In this document: positions 1 through 10,693 of the stretch, piece after piece
How the letters are laid out: every line of letters begins with the position of its first letter
How positions within the stretch are numbered: the first letter of the stretch is position 1
Assembly: GCF_022669055.1 (NCBI RefSeq)
Contig: NZ_JAJMLW010000003.1
Span: 372,001-436,000 of the forward strand
Source: Adlercreutzia faecimuris
GTDB lineage: Bacteria > Actinomycetota > Coriobacteriia > Coriobacteriales > Eggerthellaceae
Direction: 5' to 3'
Length of the DNA stretch: 64,000 nt
Translations under genes and position numbers: made by a program
The notes under the pieces: model-generated
Seen by the model: only the letters and a program-made list of their open reading frames with translations
Databases searched by the model: none
Told to the model about the DNA's origin: nothing

Positions 1-2660
1 ACCACCACGGTGGCGCCGTGGTTGATGAGGCGGCCGAGCACGGCGATGAGGGTCTCCACGTCCAGGGGGTGCAGGCCGATGGTGGGCTCGTCGAACACGA
101 AGAGCGCGTCGGCCTGGCTGCGGCGCATCTCGCTGGCCAGCTTGAGGCGCTGGGCCTCGCCGCCGGAGAGCGCCGGGGTGGCCTCGCCCAGGGTGAGGTA
201 GCCGAGTCCCAGGTCGTGGAGGGTCTGGAGCTTCCCGCGGATCCGCGGGAGGCCGGCCAGCGCCGCCAGGGCCTGGTCCACCGTGAGGGCGAGCAGCTCC
301 GGCAGCGCTAGGGTGCGCACGGGCGCCAGGTCGTCGCCGTGGACGCGCTCGCCGCGCGCGGCGCCCTCCGCGCCGGCCCGCCGCGCGTCCTGCTCGCCGT
401 CGGCCGGCGCGCCTTCCTCCACCATCAGCTGGATGGCGTAGGCGTCCGCCCCGTAGCGGGTGCCGCGGCAGTCGGGGCAGGGGATGTCCACGTCGGGGAG
501 GAACTGCACGTCGAGCGACACCTGGCCGGTGCCGTCGCAGGTGGGACAGCGCAGGCTCCCGGTGTTGTAGGAGAAGTCGCCCGCCTTGAGGCCGCGCGAG
601 CGGGCCTCGGGCAGCCGGGCGAAGGCGCGGCGCAGGTCGTCGAGGACGCCGGAGTAGGTGCCCACCGTGGAGCGCACGTTCACGCCGATGGGGGAGGCGT
701 CCACCAGGTTCACCCGCGCGATGCCCGGGGCGTCCACGGCCTCCACGTGGGGCGGCAGCGGCCGTCCGGCCAGGGAGGCCTCCAGGCCGGCCACGAGGCT
801 CTCGAGCACGAGCGTGGTCTTCCCCGATCCCGACACCCCCGTGACGGCGGTGAGGCGTCCCTTGGGGATGAGCGCCTCGAGGGGGCGCACGGTGTGGACG
901 GCGCCGGCGGAGAGGCGGATGGCGCCCTCGTCGAAGACGTGCCCGGGGGCCATGGGCGCGCGCACGCGCACCCGGGCCGCGCCGGAGAGGAACGGCCCTA
1001 TGCGGCTGGCGGGGTCGGCTTCCACCTGGGCCACCGTCCCGCTCGCGATGACGCGGCCGCCGTCGGCGCCGGAGCCCGGGCCTATCTCGATGAGGTGGCC
1101 GGCGTGGCGCAGCACGGCCGCGTCGTGGTCGACCATCACCACGGAGTTGCCGTCGGCGACGAGGTCGTCCATGACGCCGAGCAGCCCCTCCACGTTGGCC
1201 GGGTGCAGGCCGATGGAGGGCTCGTCGAGCACGTAGAGCACGCCGGTGGTGCGGCTGCGCACCGCGCGGGAGAGGGCCGCGCGCTGGCGCTCGCCGTTGG
1301 AGAGGGTGGCGCTCGCCCGGTCGAGCGCGAGGTACCCGAGCCCCAGCTGGCCGAGGCGCTCGAGGGGCTCGGCCGTCTCGGCGATGATGGCCTCGGCCAG
1401 GGGGCGCATCTCGGCGGGCAGGCCCGGGGGCACGGTGGGCAGCCACGCCCGCAGCTCGTCCAAGGTGAGGGCCGCGGCCTGGGCGAGGGTGACCCCGCCT
1501 ATCTCGCTGCCGCGCGCCCGCGCCGAGAGGCGGGTGCCGTGGCAGTCGGGGCAGGTGTCCTCGGTGAGGAACTTCGCCACGCGGGCCATGCCCCTCTCGT
1601 CCTTGACCTTGGAAAGCGCGTTCTCCACGGTGCTGACGGCGCTGTAGTAGGTGAAGTCGAGCTCGGTGGCGCGGTCGCGGCCCTTGGGCTGGTAGAGGAT
1701 GTGGCGCTTCTCCATCGGGCCGTGCAGCACGATCTCCTTCTCGGCGTCGGTGAGGTCGCGGTAGGGGACGTCGGTGCGCACGCCCATCTCGCCGGCCACC
1801 TGGGCCATGAGCGACCACATGAGCTGGCGCCAGGGGGCCACGGCGCCCTCCTCCAGGGTGAGGGAGGGGTCGGGGATGAGGGTGGACTCGTCGACGCGGC
1901 GCACCACGCCGGTGCCGCCGCAGGCGGCGCACGCGCCCGCGCCGTTGAAGGCCAGCTCCTCGGCGGAGGGGGCGAAGAACTCGGTGCCGCAGGCGGCGCA
2001 CGTGAGGGGGAGCCCGGCGGCGACGTCGAGCGTGGGCGGGTTCAGGTGGCCCGCTGGGCAGCGGTGGGACGCGAGGCGCGAGAACATGAGGCGCAGGTAG
2101 CTGAGGAGCTCGGTGGAGGTGCCGAAGGTGGAGTGCGTGCCGGGGACGCCGGGCCGCTGGCGCAGGGCGAGGGCGGCGGGCACGTGGCGCACCTCGTCGA
2201 CGTCGGCGCGCGCGTCCTGGGCGATGCGGCGGCGCGTGTAGGTGGAGAGCGCCTCCAGGTAGCGGCGGCTCCCCTCGGCGTACAGGACGCCGAGGGCGAG
2301 CGAGCTCTTGCCCGAGCCGGACACGCCGGCGATGCCGACGATCCGGCCGAGGGGAACGTCGACGTCGACGTCGCGCAGGTTGTGGACGCGGGCGCCGCGC
2401 ACCTCGATGGCGCTGGGGGCCGGGGGCGTGGGGGCCGCGGGCCTTGGCGGGATGGCGGGCGCGGCGCCGCCGGCCGCGGGCTTGGGGGAGAGCGCAGGGG
2501 CGGGCGCGGCGTCGGCCGACGGGGAGGCTGCGGAGGCGCCGCCGGCTGACGCGCGGGCGGTCGCGGCGGCGCCGGCCGGCGTCGGGACGGCGAATGCGGC
2601 TGCGTCGGCCGCGGACGGGACGGCGGGGGCGTTTGCGCTGGCTATGGGCGGGTGGGGCAT
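1..2660 (-). CDS. UvrA-like excinuclease ATPase, class without UvrB-binding domain (3' end off window)
   Basis: Reverse-strand frame open from ATG 2660 (GGAGACC just upstream) to the left edge; about 886 residues seen. An Ala/Pro-rich N-terminal tail of about 80 residues precedes ABC module 1 (Walker [14 protein letters not shown], signature LSNGERQR, Walker [11 protein letters not shown]) and module 2 ([14 protein letters not shown], zinc module CPTCDGTG...[31 protein letters not shown]). The sequence passes from [10 protein letters not shown] almost directly into the CAACGGTG zinc pair, so the UvrB-interaction insert of canonical UvrA is missing. That marks the UvrA2/DrrC-like class linked to tolerance of DNA-binding drugs rather than housekeeping repair (family knowledge). 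The first signature is LSNGE rather than LSGGE. Only the last residues are missing. Confidence 0.9.
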   Translation of the reverse strand, partial: MPHPPIASANAPAVPSAADAAAFAVPTPAGAAATARASAGGASAASPSADAAPAPALSPKPAAGGAAPAIPPRPAAPTPPAPSAIEVRGARVHNLRDVDVDVPLGRIVGIAGVSGSGKSSLALGVLYAEGSRRYLEALSTYTRRRIAQDARADVDEVRHVPAALALRQRPGVPGTHSTFGTSTELLSYLRLMFSRLASHRCPAGHLNPPTLDVAAGLPLTCAACGTEFFAPSAEELAFNGAGACAACGGTGVVRRVDESTLIPDPSLTLEEGAVAPWRQLMWSLMAQVAGEMGVRTDVPYRDLTDAEKEIVLHGPMEKRHILYQPKGRDRATELDFTYYSAVSTVENALSKVKDERGMARVAKFLTEDTCPDCHGTRLSARARGSEIGGVTLAQAAALTLDELRAWLPTVPPGLPAEMRPLAEAIIAETAEPLERLGQLGLGYLALDRASATLSNGERQRAALSRAVRSRTTGVLYVLDEPSIGLHPANVEGLLGVMDDLVADGNSVVMVDHDAAVLRHAGHLIEIGPGSGADGGRVIASGTVAQVEADPASRIGPFLSGAARVRVRAPMAPGHVFDEGAIRLSAGAVHTVRPLEALIPKGRLTAVTGVSGSGKTTLVLESLVAGLEASLAGRPLPPHVEAVDAPGIARVNLVDASPIGVNVRSTVGTYSGVLDDLRRAFARLPEARSRGLKAGDFSYNTGSLRCPTCDGTGQVSLDVQFLPDVDIPCPDCRGTRYGADAYAIQLMVEEGAPADGEQDARRAGAEGAARGERVHGDDLAPVRTLALPELLALTVDQALAALAGLPRIRGKLQTLHDLGLGYLTLGEATPALSGGEAQRLKLASEMRRSQADALFVFDEPTIGLHPLDVETLIAVLGRLINHGATVV

Positions 2661-2918
2661 GGGGTCTCCAATCGTGGGCACCCGCGGCCGGGGCGGCGTT
2701 GGGCGACAGACCATTCTACCGCGTCGCGGCGATCCGGTGGAGGGGCGCGACGGCTCTGCGGGGGTCTCGCTTCTCAGGCGGCGCCCTTTCCGCGGCTGTG
2801 ACGGGAGGCCGATCCTGCGAGGGGCCCTTTTCCCGCGCTCGCGCAGGGCCCGCGGCGGCTGGGGCAGGGGCGAGGCTCGTGCGGGGCCGTCTCCTGCGGC
2901 CGCGCAGGGCTCGCGGCT

Positions 2919-3088
2919 AAATTGGCCAGAATAGACGGGCTGACGACATCGGGGGCTGCCTGGGGGGCCGTTTCGTCGGATGTCGCCCCGCCATGCGGCG
3001 GACGGCTACGCGCGACCTGGGGAAACGTTGCCCATGCGTTCTTGCCGGCCGATTCCTTCGTCGTCAAGCCGTCTATTCTGGTCAATTT
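2919..3088 (+). repeat. Palindromic element A (inverted arms, 112-base spacer)
   Basis: Left arm 2919-2947 (AAATTGGCCAGAATAGACGG...TGACGAC) and right arm 3060-3088 are inverted copies over 29 bases with three mismatches. The spacer carries GACCTGGGGAAACG at 3014-3027. It lies between the uvrA-like start and addB. Its arms resemble those of element H (shared ACGG-N-TTGACGAC end). The rest of 2661-3181 holds no gene I can recognise; TACAAT at 3143-3148 is a possible -10 box for addB. Confidence 0.8.
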
Positions 3089-3181
3089 GCGGCCGCGTTT
3101 TGTCGGAGGGCGCCGCGGGCGGGGGAAGCGCCGGGCTTTGGCTACAATAGCGGGAGCGAAAACCTGGGTGCGGAAGAGGCG

Positions 3182-6100
3182 ATGGTGGCAGAGATCGGGG
3201 AAAACGGGACGATGACGATGCGGGGGGTTCCCGCGGCCGACGCGAGCGCGGGGCGCGCCTCGTTCTCGGCGGGTGAGGCGCCGGCGCCGTCGGGGGCCGG
3301 GCGCCCTGCGGCCGACGTAGGCGCGGCGCCCGCCGGCGCGGGCGGGCCGGAGCGCGCTGGCTCGGCCGGCGGCGGGCCGGCGACCGGCGCGGGCGGCGTG
3401 CTGGCGGCGGGCAACGCGGACGAGGCGCTGGAGGCGGCCGTGGCGCGGGCGCGGGCCGGCGCGGCGACGGGCCTGCGGGCCTGCGTGGTGACGGCCTCGG
3501 CCGAGCAGGCCGCGGCGGTGCGCCGGCGCCTGGCGGCGGCCGGCGGCGCGCTCGGCGTGGAGGCGCTGCCGTGGGGGCTGTGGCTCGCGGATCGCTGGGA
3601 GCTCTGGGGCGACGGCCGGCGCCTGGCGGGCGAGGGGGAGCGGCTCGTCCTGGCCGCCGCCGTCCTCGACGAGGCGCTCGGGTGCGAGGCGACGCCGGGG
3701 CGCGTGGCCCTGCTGGCCGACCTCGTGGCCGAGGACCTGCCGGCCCTGCTGGCCGACCTCGTGGCCGAGGACCTGCCGGCCCTGCTGGACGGGGAGCGTC
3801 GCGGCCCGGGCCTGGCTCCCGACGAGGAGCGCCTGCTCGCGGCCGCGGCGCGCTATGCCGACGAGCTGGCGGCCCGCGGCCTGGCGGAGCCGTCGGAGGC
3901 CTGCGCGCTGCTGGCGGAGGCCCTGGGCGGAGCGACCGCCGGGGCGCTCCGCGGCGGCGATGCGGAGGGATCGGGCTCCCCGTGCTCCGCGGCCCGCAGC
4001 GCTGCCGACGGGAAGCGGCCTGGCGACCTGGGTCCGGCGGCTGCCGTCGCGGCCGAGGGCGCGCGGGCTTCGGGCGCCGCGCGGGGGATCGCGGGTGACG
4101 ACACGCGGGCTTCGGGCGCCGCGCGCGCTGCCGAGGCCGTCATCGTGCTGGGGATGGAGGCCGACGAGCTGTCCCGTCCCCAGGCCGCGCTCCTGGACGC
4201 GCTGGGCGCGACGCGCGTGGAGAACGGGCGCGCGACGGCGCGGCCCGCGCCGCGCGCGCCGGAGCTCGCGGCCCTGCTGGACGCGCTCTACCGGCCCGAC
4301 CCGGCCCATCCCGTGGAGCCCGCCGGCGCCCTGCGCTGCGCGTTCCCCACGGGCGCCACGGTGGAGGGCCGCCTCATCGCCGACGAGGCCCTGGCCCTGG
4401 CGCGAGAGGCCGCTGCCGCGGCCGGGGACCTGGCGGGGCTGTCGTCGGGAGGCGCGGCCGCCGCGGGCGAGCCGTCGGGCGATCGGGTCGCGAGCGCGGG
4501 GGGCGCCGCCGGCGTCGGGGGAGAGTCGGCGGGCAGCCCGGCCGCGCGCATCGCGGCGCCGGGCGACGCGGCGGATTCCCGGGGCGTGGCGCGCGTCGCG
4601 GCGCCGGGCGCGCCGCTCGTGGCGGTGGCGGCCCTCGACCCCGAGGCGCTGTTCGCCGACTACGCCGACGAGTTGGCGGCCGGGGGCGCGGCCGTGGCCC
4701 TGGAGGCCTCGGTGCCGCTGGGCCGCACCGAGGCGGGGCGGTTCCTGCTGGCCCTGGGCGACGCCCTGGGCGCCGACGAGGGGCGCCTCGCCGCCGACGC
4801 CGCGGCGGACGCGGCCCTGGGGGCGGCGTCGGGCGTGTGGTGCGGGGCGGCGTTCGGGGCCGACCGCGCCTGGCGCCGCGACCGCCTGACCAGCCCGGAG
4901 GCCGTCTGCGCCGGCCTGGGCGCCCTCGATGCCGAGGCCCTGGCCCCCGCGGTGGACGCCCTGGCCGCCGGGCGCCTGTCCCAGGGCGTCGATGCCCTGG
5001 CCGCGGCGCTTCTGGCCCGCGCGCGGGGGGAGGGCGAGCGCGCCGCGGCTGCCGCGGCCCTGGCCCCCGTGCTGGCCGCCGCCCCCGCGGCCGAGGCGGA
5101 GGGGCTCTCGTTCAGCCGTCTCATGGCGCTCCTGTCCGGTCGCGCCGTGCCCCTGTCGCTGCGCGTCGAACCGGCGCCCGCGCCCGACGGCGCCGCGCTT
5201 GCGGGTGCTGATGACGCCCCCGCGCCCGACGAGGCGGGCGTCCCGCGCCGCGCCGATGTGCCCGATGGCCCTGCCGCGCCGGACGTCCTCGCGTCCGCGC
5301 CCGGCGCGCCTGCGGACGCGACGCTGCCGCGCCGCGTCCCCGCGCCCGCCGGCCGTCCCGCGCCCCCCGTCATCCTCCTCACCACTCTCGAGCGCGCCGC
5401 GCGCCTGGCGCCCGGCGCGGTCCACGGGCTTTTGGTCTGCGGCCTGAACTCGGCCGAGCGCCCCGTTCGGCCCGAGGAGGGGGCGCGTCGCACGCTGCTG
5501 GCCAAGCTGGGCGCCGCGCGCCCCGCCGACGCGCTGGCCGTCCAGCGTCGCCGGTTCCGCGACGCGGTGGAGGCGGCCCGGGCCGCGGTGGTGCTCGAGC
5601 GCGCGCTCAACGCCGTGGGCGCCGAGCCGCGCTACCCGGCCACGCTGTTCGAGGAGGCCGTCGACTGCTACCGCGCCGACCTGCGCTCCGACGCCGGCAT
5701 GGATCGCGACCTGGCCATCCCCGAGACGCTCGTGCCCTTCGCCCGCACCTTGGCGGAGAGCCGCTTCGTCTACGGCGCCTGCGGGACGGACGAGCAGCCG
5801 GCGGGCCTGGTGGCGCCCCTTCCGCCCACCGGCGCCATCGGCGAGGCCCTCGCCCCCTTCATCACGCTGCCCCGCGGGCCGGCCAGCGTCACGCGGGAGG
5901 GGCTCGACCTGTCGCCCTCGGCCATCGAGAGCTACCTGGACTGCCCCTACCACTGGTTCCTCCAGCGCCGCCTGGCCCTTGAGGGGCCTGACGAGGGCTT
6001 CGGCTCCCTGGAGCGCGGCACCTTCGTCCACGAGATGCTCCAGAGCTTCTACCTGCGCCTGCGCGAGGAGGGCGAGCCGCGCGTGACCGAGGCCAACCGC

Positions 6101-6808
6101 GACCGGGCCGTCGCCCTGCTCGGCGCCGTGTTCGACGAGGCCTGCGCGTCCCAGGCGCTGCGCAAGCCGGGGCATCGCTACGTCCCCCTCGACCGGCATG
6201 AGCGCGACCTGCGCGCGGGGCTGCTCCCCAAGCTCGAGCGCTACGTGGCGGCCGAGGCGGCGTTTCTGCCCGGCTTCGTCCCGACGTACCTCGAGTGGGA
6301 CTACGGCCGGGGCGGCGACGTGCCCTACGCGGGCCATTGGCTGACGGGCACGGTGGACCGCATCGACGTGGACGCCGAGGGGCGGGCGGTGGTCATCGAC
6401 TACAAGACCTCCCTCGGCCCGGTCTACCACCTGCATGGGCGCGACGAGGAGCCTGGCGGCGCCTTCGCGCTGCCGCGGCGGACGCAGGCCCTCGTCTACG
6501 CCCGCGTGGCCGAGCGGCTCCTGGGCGTGCGCGTGGTGGCGGCGCTCTACGTCAACCCGCTGCGCCAGGCGGTAGCCGGCGCCTTCGACGGCCGCTCCCT
6601 CGACGCCGCGGCGGTGCTCGGCCTGGATCCGGAGCGCTCGCGGGTGCCCTACGGGCCGGTGGGGTCGTTCGCGGAGCTGCTGGACCGCGTCGAGGAGGAG
6701 GTGGCCCGGCGCCTGGCCTCCCTGGCCGCGGGCGACGTGCGCCCCGCCCCGTCGGACAAGGAGGCCTGCCGGTGGTGCTCGGCCGTGGCCTGCGAGAGGA
6801 GGCTCTAG
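3182..6808 (+). CDS. addB: AddB-like subunit of the AddAB helicase-nuclease
   Basis: About 1208 residues from ATG 3182, which follows GGAAGAGG; the frame is open further upstream but overlaps element A. The C-terminal third carries the diagnostic parts: SAIESYLDCPYHWFLQRRL (first Fe-S cysteine), the nuclease motif VVIDYKTS preceded by TGTVDRIDVD, a conserved QALVYARVAE helix, and the closing cysteines CRWCSAVACERR of the AddB 4Fe-4S nuclease. The N-terminal helicase-like half is divergent and alanine-rich. Its stop abuts the addA start at 6809, so the pair is one operon acting in double-strand break end processing. A 12-residue segment (LLADLVAEDLPA) is tandemly duplicated at 3709-3780, and a loose Ala/Gly-rich linker lies at about 4020-4140. 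Confidence 0.85.
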   Translation: MVAEIGENGTMTMRGVPAADASAGRASFSAGEAPAPSGAGRPAADVGAAPAGAGGPERAGSAGGGPATGAGGVLAAGNADEALEAAVARARAGAATGLRACVVTASAEQAAAVRRRLAAAGGALGVEALPWGLWLADRWELWGDGRRLAGEGERLVLAAAVLDEALGCEATPGRVALLADLVAEDLPALLADLVAEDLPALLDGERRGPGLAPDEERLLAAAARYADELAARGLAEPSEACALLAEALGGATAGALRGGDAEGSGSPCSAARSAADGKRPGDLGPAAAVAAEGARASGAARGIAGDDTRASGAARAAEAVIVLGMEADELSRPQAALLDALGATRVENGRATARPAPRAPELAALLDALYRPDPAHPVEPAGALRCAFPTGATVEGRLIADEALALAREAAAAAGDLAGLSSGGAAAAGEPSGDRVASAGGAAGVGGESAGSPAARIAAPGDAADSRGVARVAAPGAPLVAVAALDPEALFADYADELAAGGAAVALEASVPLGRTEAGRFLLALGDALGADEGRLAADAAADAALGAASGVWCGAAFGADRAWRRDRLTSPEAVCAGLGALDAEALAPAVDALAAGRLSQGVDALAAALLARARGEGERAAAAAALAPVLAAAPAAEAEGLSFSRLMALLSGRAVPLSLRVEPAPAPDGAALAGADDAPAPDEAGVPRRADVPDGPAAPDVLASAPGAPADATLPRRVPAPAGRPAPPVILLTTLERAARLAPGAVHGLLVCGLNSAERPVRPEEGARRTLLAKLGAARPADALAVQRRRFRDAVEAARAAVVLERALNAVGAEPRYPATLFEEAVDCYRADLRSDAGMDRDLAIPETLVPFARTLAESRFVYGACGTDEQPAGLVAPLPPTGAIGEALAPFITLPRGPASVTREGLDLSPSAIESYLDCPYHWFLQRRLALEGPDEGFGSLERGTFVHEMLQSFYLRLREEGEPRVTEANRDRAVALLGAVFDEACASQALRKPGHRYVPLDRHERDLRAGLLPKLERYVAAEAAFLPGFVPTYLEWDYGRGGDVPYAGHWLTGTVDRIDVDAEGRAVVIDYKTSLGPVYHLHGRDEEPGGAFALPRRTQALVYARVAERLLGVRVVAALYVNPLRQAVAGAFDGRSLDAAAVLGLDPERSRVPYGPVGSFAELLDRVEEEVARRLASLAAGDVRPAPSDKEACRWCSAVACERRL

Positions 6809-9800
6809 ATGAACCTGGACGCGATGAGCCTGACGCCCGCCCAGCGGGCCTCCATCGAGCGGGTGGACGGCCCGCTGCTGCTGTGCGCGGGCGCAGGCTC
6901 GGGCAAGACCTTCACGCTGCAGCAGCGCATCGCCTACGCGCTCTCACCCGAGAGCGGCCCGGCGGTGGACGGCATCGACCGGGTGCTCGCCATCACCTTC
7001 ACCGACAAGGCCGCCGCCGAGATCAAGAGCCGCGTGCGCGCCGTGCTGCGCGCCGAGGGGATGCTCGACGCGGCCCTGCAGGTGGATGCCGCGTGGATAT
7101 CGACTATCCACGGCATGGCCGGCCGCATCCTGCGCGCCCACGCCTTGGAGCTGGGGATGGACCCGGCCTTCCGCCAGCTGGAGGAGGGCGAGGCCGATGC
7201 GCTGCGCCGGCGGGCCTACGGGGCCGTGCTCGAGCGCGCCGAGGAGGCGGGGGCGGTGCCCTGGGCGGACCTGGCCCGCTCGTTCCCGCCGTCGGACGGC
7301 AAGCGCGCCGTGACCATGGAGTCGCTGGCGACGGCGGTGCTCAAGCGCGCCGAGTCGCTCACCGAGGGGCTGGGCGCCTTCTCGTGGGGGCCTGTGGGCG
7401 CCCGCACGCCGGGGGACGTGGCCCGCGAGCTGGCGGCGGCCTACGGCGAGGTGGCGGCGCTGCCGCTCACGGAGAAGGCCCTGGCCGCGGTGGAGCCGGC
7501 CTGCGAGGCCCTGGCCGCCTACCTGGCCGACCCCGGCGCCGACGACCCGGAGGGCTGGGCCGGCCTCATCGAGGTCCTCGGCGGCCTGGCCCGCCCGGGG
7601 GCCCGGGGCAAGCTGGCCGACGACATCAAGCGCCTGCACCAGGCGATCGACAAGGCGGCCCTGGAGGCGAGACTGGGCCTGGGCGGCTGCCTGGCGGCCC
7701 AGCTCATGGATCTGGCGCGCGCGGTGGATGCCGAGTACGCGGCCGCCAAGGCCGCCGCCGGCGCCATCGACATGGCCGACCTGCTGCGCCTGGCGCTGGC
7801 GGCCCTGCGCGACCACCCCTCCATCGCCGGGGAGCTGCGCGAGCGGTTCCAGCTGGTGATGGTCGACGAGTTCCAGGACACCAACCAGCTGCAGATCGAC
7901 CTCATCGAGCGCCTGTGCCGCCCCGGCTGCGCCAACCTGTGCACCGTGGGCGACTCCCAGCAGTCCATCTACCGGTTCCAGGGGGCGGACGTGGGGGTCT
8001 ACCTGGGGCACAAGCGGGCCATGGCGTCGCCCGAGGTGGGGGCCGCCTGCCTGTCGCTCGACCGCAACTTCCGCAGCCACGGCGACGTGCTCGCCTTCGT
8101 GCGGCGCGTCTGCGGCCAGCCCGGCTTCTTCGTCGAGGACTTCCTCGACCTGGAGGCCGGCCGCGACGAGGCGTCGCTCGTGGCCCGCGGGCGCCACTAC
8201 CGGGGCGCCGGCCCGCGCATCGCCCTGCAGGTGGTGGGCTACACCCAGTCCTCCTCCAAGCACGTGGGGGCTAACAGCGACGGCGCCCGGGCCGCGGAGG
8301 CCGCCGGCATCGCGCGCTGGTTCGCCGGGCTGCGCGACGCGGGGCATCGCCCAGGCGACATGGTGCTGCTCATGGGCACGACGCGCCACGCCGCCGTCTA
8401 CGCCGACGCCCTGCGGGCCGAGGGGCTCTCCTGCGTGATGACCGGCGGCTCGGGCTTCTACGGCACCGCCGAGGCCCAGCTGACGAGCTGCCTCCTGCGC
8501 GCGCTCGCCCAGCCGGAGGACACCGAGGCGCTCTTCGCCGTGCTCTCGGGCGACCTCTTCCGCCTGGGCGCGGACGACCTCATGGAGCTGGGCACCCTGT
8601 TCTCCGAGGAGCAGGAGAGCCCGGCGGCCCTGCCCCGGCGCTGCTCCATCGGCCGCAAGGCGTTCCCCCGCACGCCGGAGGGGGCGGGGGAGCGCCTCGC
8701 CTTCGCCTGCGCGGTGATGCAGCGGGCCTGGCGCGCCGTGGGGAGGCGGCGCCCCTCGCGGGTGCTGCGCCAGGTGCTGGTCGAGTCGGGGCTGCTCAAC
8801 CGCCTGGCCGGCGAGGGGGCCGACGGCGAGGCCCGGGCGGCCAACCTGCTGAAGGCCGTCGCCATCGTGGAGGACCTGGAGGGCCGCCGCGGCCTGGACA
8901 TGGCCCGGGCGGCGCGCGCCTTCGCCGAGCGCATGGGCGCCAAGGAGAAGATGGGCGCGCTCGTGGGCGATGCGGCGGGGTCGGTGCGCATCATGACGGC
9001 CCACAGCTCCAAGGGCCTGGAGTTCTCGCTGGTGGCGGTCACGGACTGCTACGACGGCGGCGAGCGGGCCGGCGATCTGCGGATGCTGGTGGCCGGCGGG
9101 CGCGTGGCCGCCTCGCTCGAGCCGGGCGAGGGCGCCGCGCCGCGCGCGAAGGGGAACCCGGCCCAGACCTACGCGGGCCTGTTCGAGGAGGAGCGCGACG
9201 GGCTGTTCCCCGGCGCGGGGGCGGCCTCCTGGGAGCCGGTGGCCGGCGCGCCCACCCCGGCGTTCTACCGCACGGCCCTGGTCGCGGCAGCCGAGGAGGA
9301 GGCGGTGCTCGAGCGCCGGAGGCTCTTCTACGTGGCGGCCACGCGGGCGAGCGAGGCGCTGCTCGTGTCGTGCCGCGCCCGCCTGACGAAGGACGGCGCC
9401 TCCCTCGAGCCCGTGCAGGAGGACCTGCGCGCGGCCCTCTTCGGCACCGAGCCGTTCCCGTCCGAGGACGGCGCGGTCGACTACGGCGGCAGCGAGCCGC
9501 TGGCCTACGCCTACGTGGACGCCGACGCGCTCATGGCAGCCGCGGAGGGGGCGCAGGACGAGAAGGACGCGGAAGGCGCGCAGGGCGCAGAGGGCGCAGA
9601 GGGCGCGAAGAGCGCGTGGGGCGCACGAGGCGCGGAGGGGGTGCCGGATGCGGAGGGCGCGCGCTGCGCGGATGAGGTGCGGGGCGCAGGGGACGCGCCG
9701 AATGCGGAGGACGCGCGCTGCGGGGATCGGGCGTCGGATGCGGAGGCCGCGACCATCGCGTACCCGGCCCTCGCGTCGGTCGCGCGGCAGCCGCGCCGCG

Positions 9801-10693
9801 TCAACGGACGGCCCGACGACGGTCTGACCTCCTACAGCGCCCTGGCCGAGGCCTCCGACGCCCTCCGCGTGGCCGCCGAGCTGGCGGGCGTCGGCGCCGC
9901 GGCGCATCCCGGGACGCCGACGCCCGCGGCCCTTGTCGATGCGGCCGCCGATGCCGACGCCGCGGCGGGTCCCCTCGCGTCGTCTGCGGACGCGCCCGGT
10001 GCCGATGGCCTTGCGGGCCCCTTGGCGGAGGGCGCCGGGGCCGGTGATTCCCCGGGCCCCTTGGCGGCCGACGTCCTCGCGAATCTCGCCGCGCCCCCCG
10101 CGGCCGGCTTCGAGGCGCCCGCGCGTCCCGCGGCCGACGCCAACAAGGCCACCGCGTTCGGCAGCGCCTTCCACCGGCTGGCCCAGCTGGATGCCCTGCG
10201 CGGGGCCGACGCGGCCCGCGCGGCCGTGGGCGCCCAGGCCCGTGCCCACGGCGTCGCCGACGAGGCGCGCCTGGTCGCCGCTCTTGAGCGCTGGCTCGGC
10301 AGCGCCCTGCGCGAGCGCGTCCGCGAGCGCGCCTGCCGGGCGGCCGAGCTGCCCTTCTCCGCGCCGCTCGGCGCCGTGACGCTCTGGGGCGAGGTGGACC
10401 TGCTGGCCGCCGACAGCCCCTTCTCCGCGCCGGCGGGTGAGGCGCTCGTCGTCGACTACAAGACGGGTGGCGCTCCCGACGAGGCGCCGGAGGCCCTGCG
10501 CGCCAAGCACGCGCTCCAGGCCGCCTGCTACGCCTACGCGGCGCTCGCGGCCGGCTACGCCGCGGTGGATCTCATCTTCGTCCGCGTGGAGCAGCCCGAC
10601 CCCGCCGCCCCGGCCGAACCCCAGACGGTCTCCTACCGCTACGAGTCCGCCGACCTGCCCGCCCTCGAGGAGGCCCTGGCCCGCCTCGCCTGA
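6809..10693 (+). CDS. addA: AddA-like UvrD-family helicase-nuclease
   Basis: 1294 residues; ATG follows the addB stop with no gap. Superfamily 1 helicase motifs occur in order: Q-motif and Walker A (LTPAQRASIE...GAGSGKTFTLQQ), motif Ia AITFTDKAAAEIKSR, motif II MVDEFQDTNQLQ, motif III TVGDSQQSIYRFQGA, motif IV DRNFRSHGDVL, motif V IMTAHSSKGLEF, motif VI FYVAATRASEAL. A C-terminal RecB-type nuclease follows (AFHRLAQLDAL, GEVDLLA, ALVVDYKTGG). Between helicase and nuclease, 9537-9760 encodes a low-complexity Glu-Gly-Ala linker of about 75 residues, and a second Ala/Pro-rich stretch runs to about 10140. Partner of AddB in recombinational repair. Confidence 0.92.
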   Translation: MNLDAMSLTPAQRASIERVDGPLLLCAGAGSGKTFTLQQRIAYALSPESGPAVDGIDRVLAITFTDKAAAEIKSRVRAVLRAEGMLDAALQVDAAWISTIHGMAGRILRAHALELGMDPAFRQLEEGEADALRRRAYGAVLERAEEAGAVPWADLARSFPPSDGKRAVTMESLATAVLKRAESLTEGLGAFSWGPVGARTPGDVARELAAAYGEVAALPLTEKALAAVEPACEALAAYLADPGADDPEGWAGLIEVLGGLARPGARGKLADDIKRLHQAIDKAALEARLGLGGCLAAQLMDLARAVDAEYAAAKAAAGAIDMADLLRLALAALRDHPSIAGELRERFQLVMVDEFQDTNQLQIDLIERLCRPGCANLCTVGDSQQSIYRFQGADVGVYLGHKRAMASPEVGAACLSLDRNFRSHGDVLAFVRRVCGQPGFFVEDFLDLEAGRDEASLVARGRHYRGAGPRIALQVVGYTQSSSKHVGANSDGARAAEAAGIARWFAGLRDAGHRPGDMVLLMGTTRHAAVYADALRAEGLSCVMTGGSGFYGTAEAQLTSCLLRALAQPEDTEALFAVLSGDLFRLGADDLMELGTLFSEEQESPAALPRRCSIGRKAFPRTPEGAGERLAFACAVMQRAWRAVGRRRPSRVLRQVLVESGLLNRLAGEGADGEARAANLLKAVAIVEDLEGRRGLDMARAARAFAERMGAKEKMGALVGDAAGSVRIMTAHSSKGLEFSLVAVTDCYDGGERAGDLRMLVAGGRVAASLEPGEGAAPRAKGNPAQTYAGLFEEERDGLFPGAGAASWEPVAGAPTPAFYRTALVAAAEEEAVLERRRLFYVAATRASEALLVSCRARLTKDGASLEPVQEDLRAALFGTEPFPSEDGAVDYGGSEPLAYAYVDADALMAAAEGAQDEKDAEGAQGAEGAEGAKSAWGARGAEGVPDAEGARCADEVRGAGDAPNAEDARCGDRASDAEAATIAYPALASVARQPRRVNGRPDDGLTSYSALAEASDALRVAAELAGVGAAAHPGTPTPAALVDAAADADAAAGPLASSADAPGADGLAGPLAEGAGAGDSPGPLAADVLANLAAPPAAGFEAPARPAADANKATAFGSAFHRLAQLDALRGADAARAAVGAQARAHGVADEARLVAALERWLGSALRERVRERACRAAELPFSAPLGAVTLWGEVDLLAADSPFSAPAGEALVVDYKTGGAPDEAPEALRAKHALQAACYAYAALAAGYAAVDLIFVRVEQPDPAAPAEPQTVSYRYESADLPALEEALARLA

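Noticed and set aside
339-2549. Long forward open frame of 736 codons
   Set aside because: It is the antisense shadow of the uvrA-like gene; its translation is Gly/Ala/Arg/His-rich with no domain.
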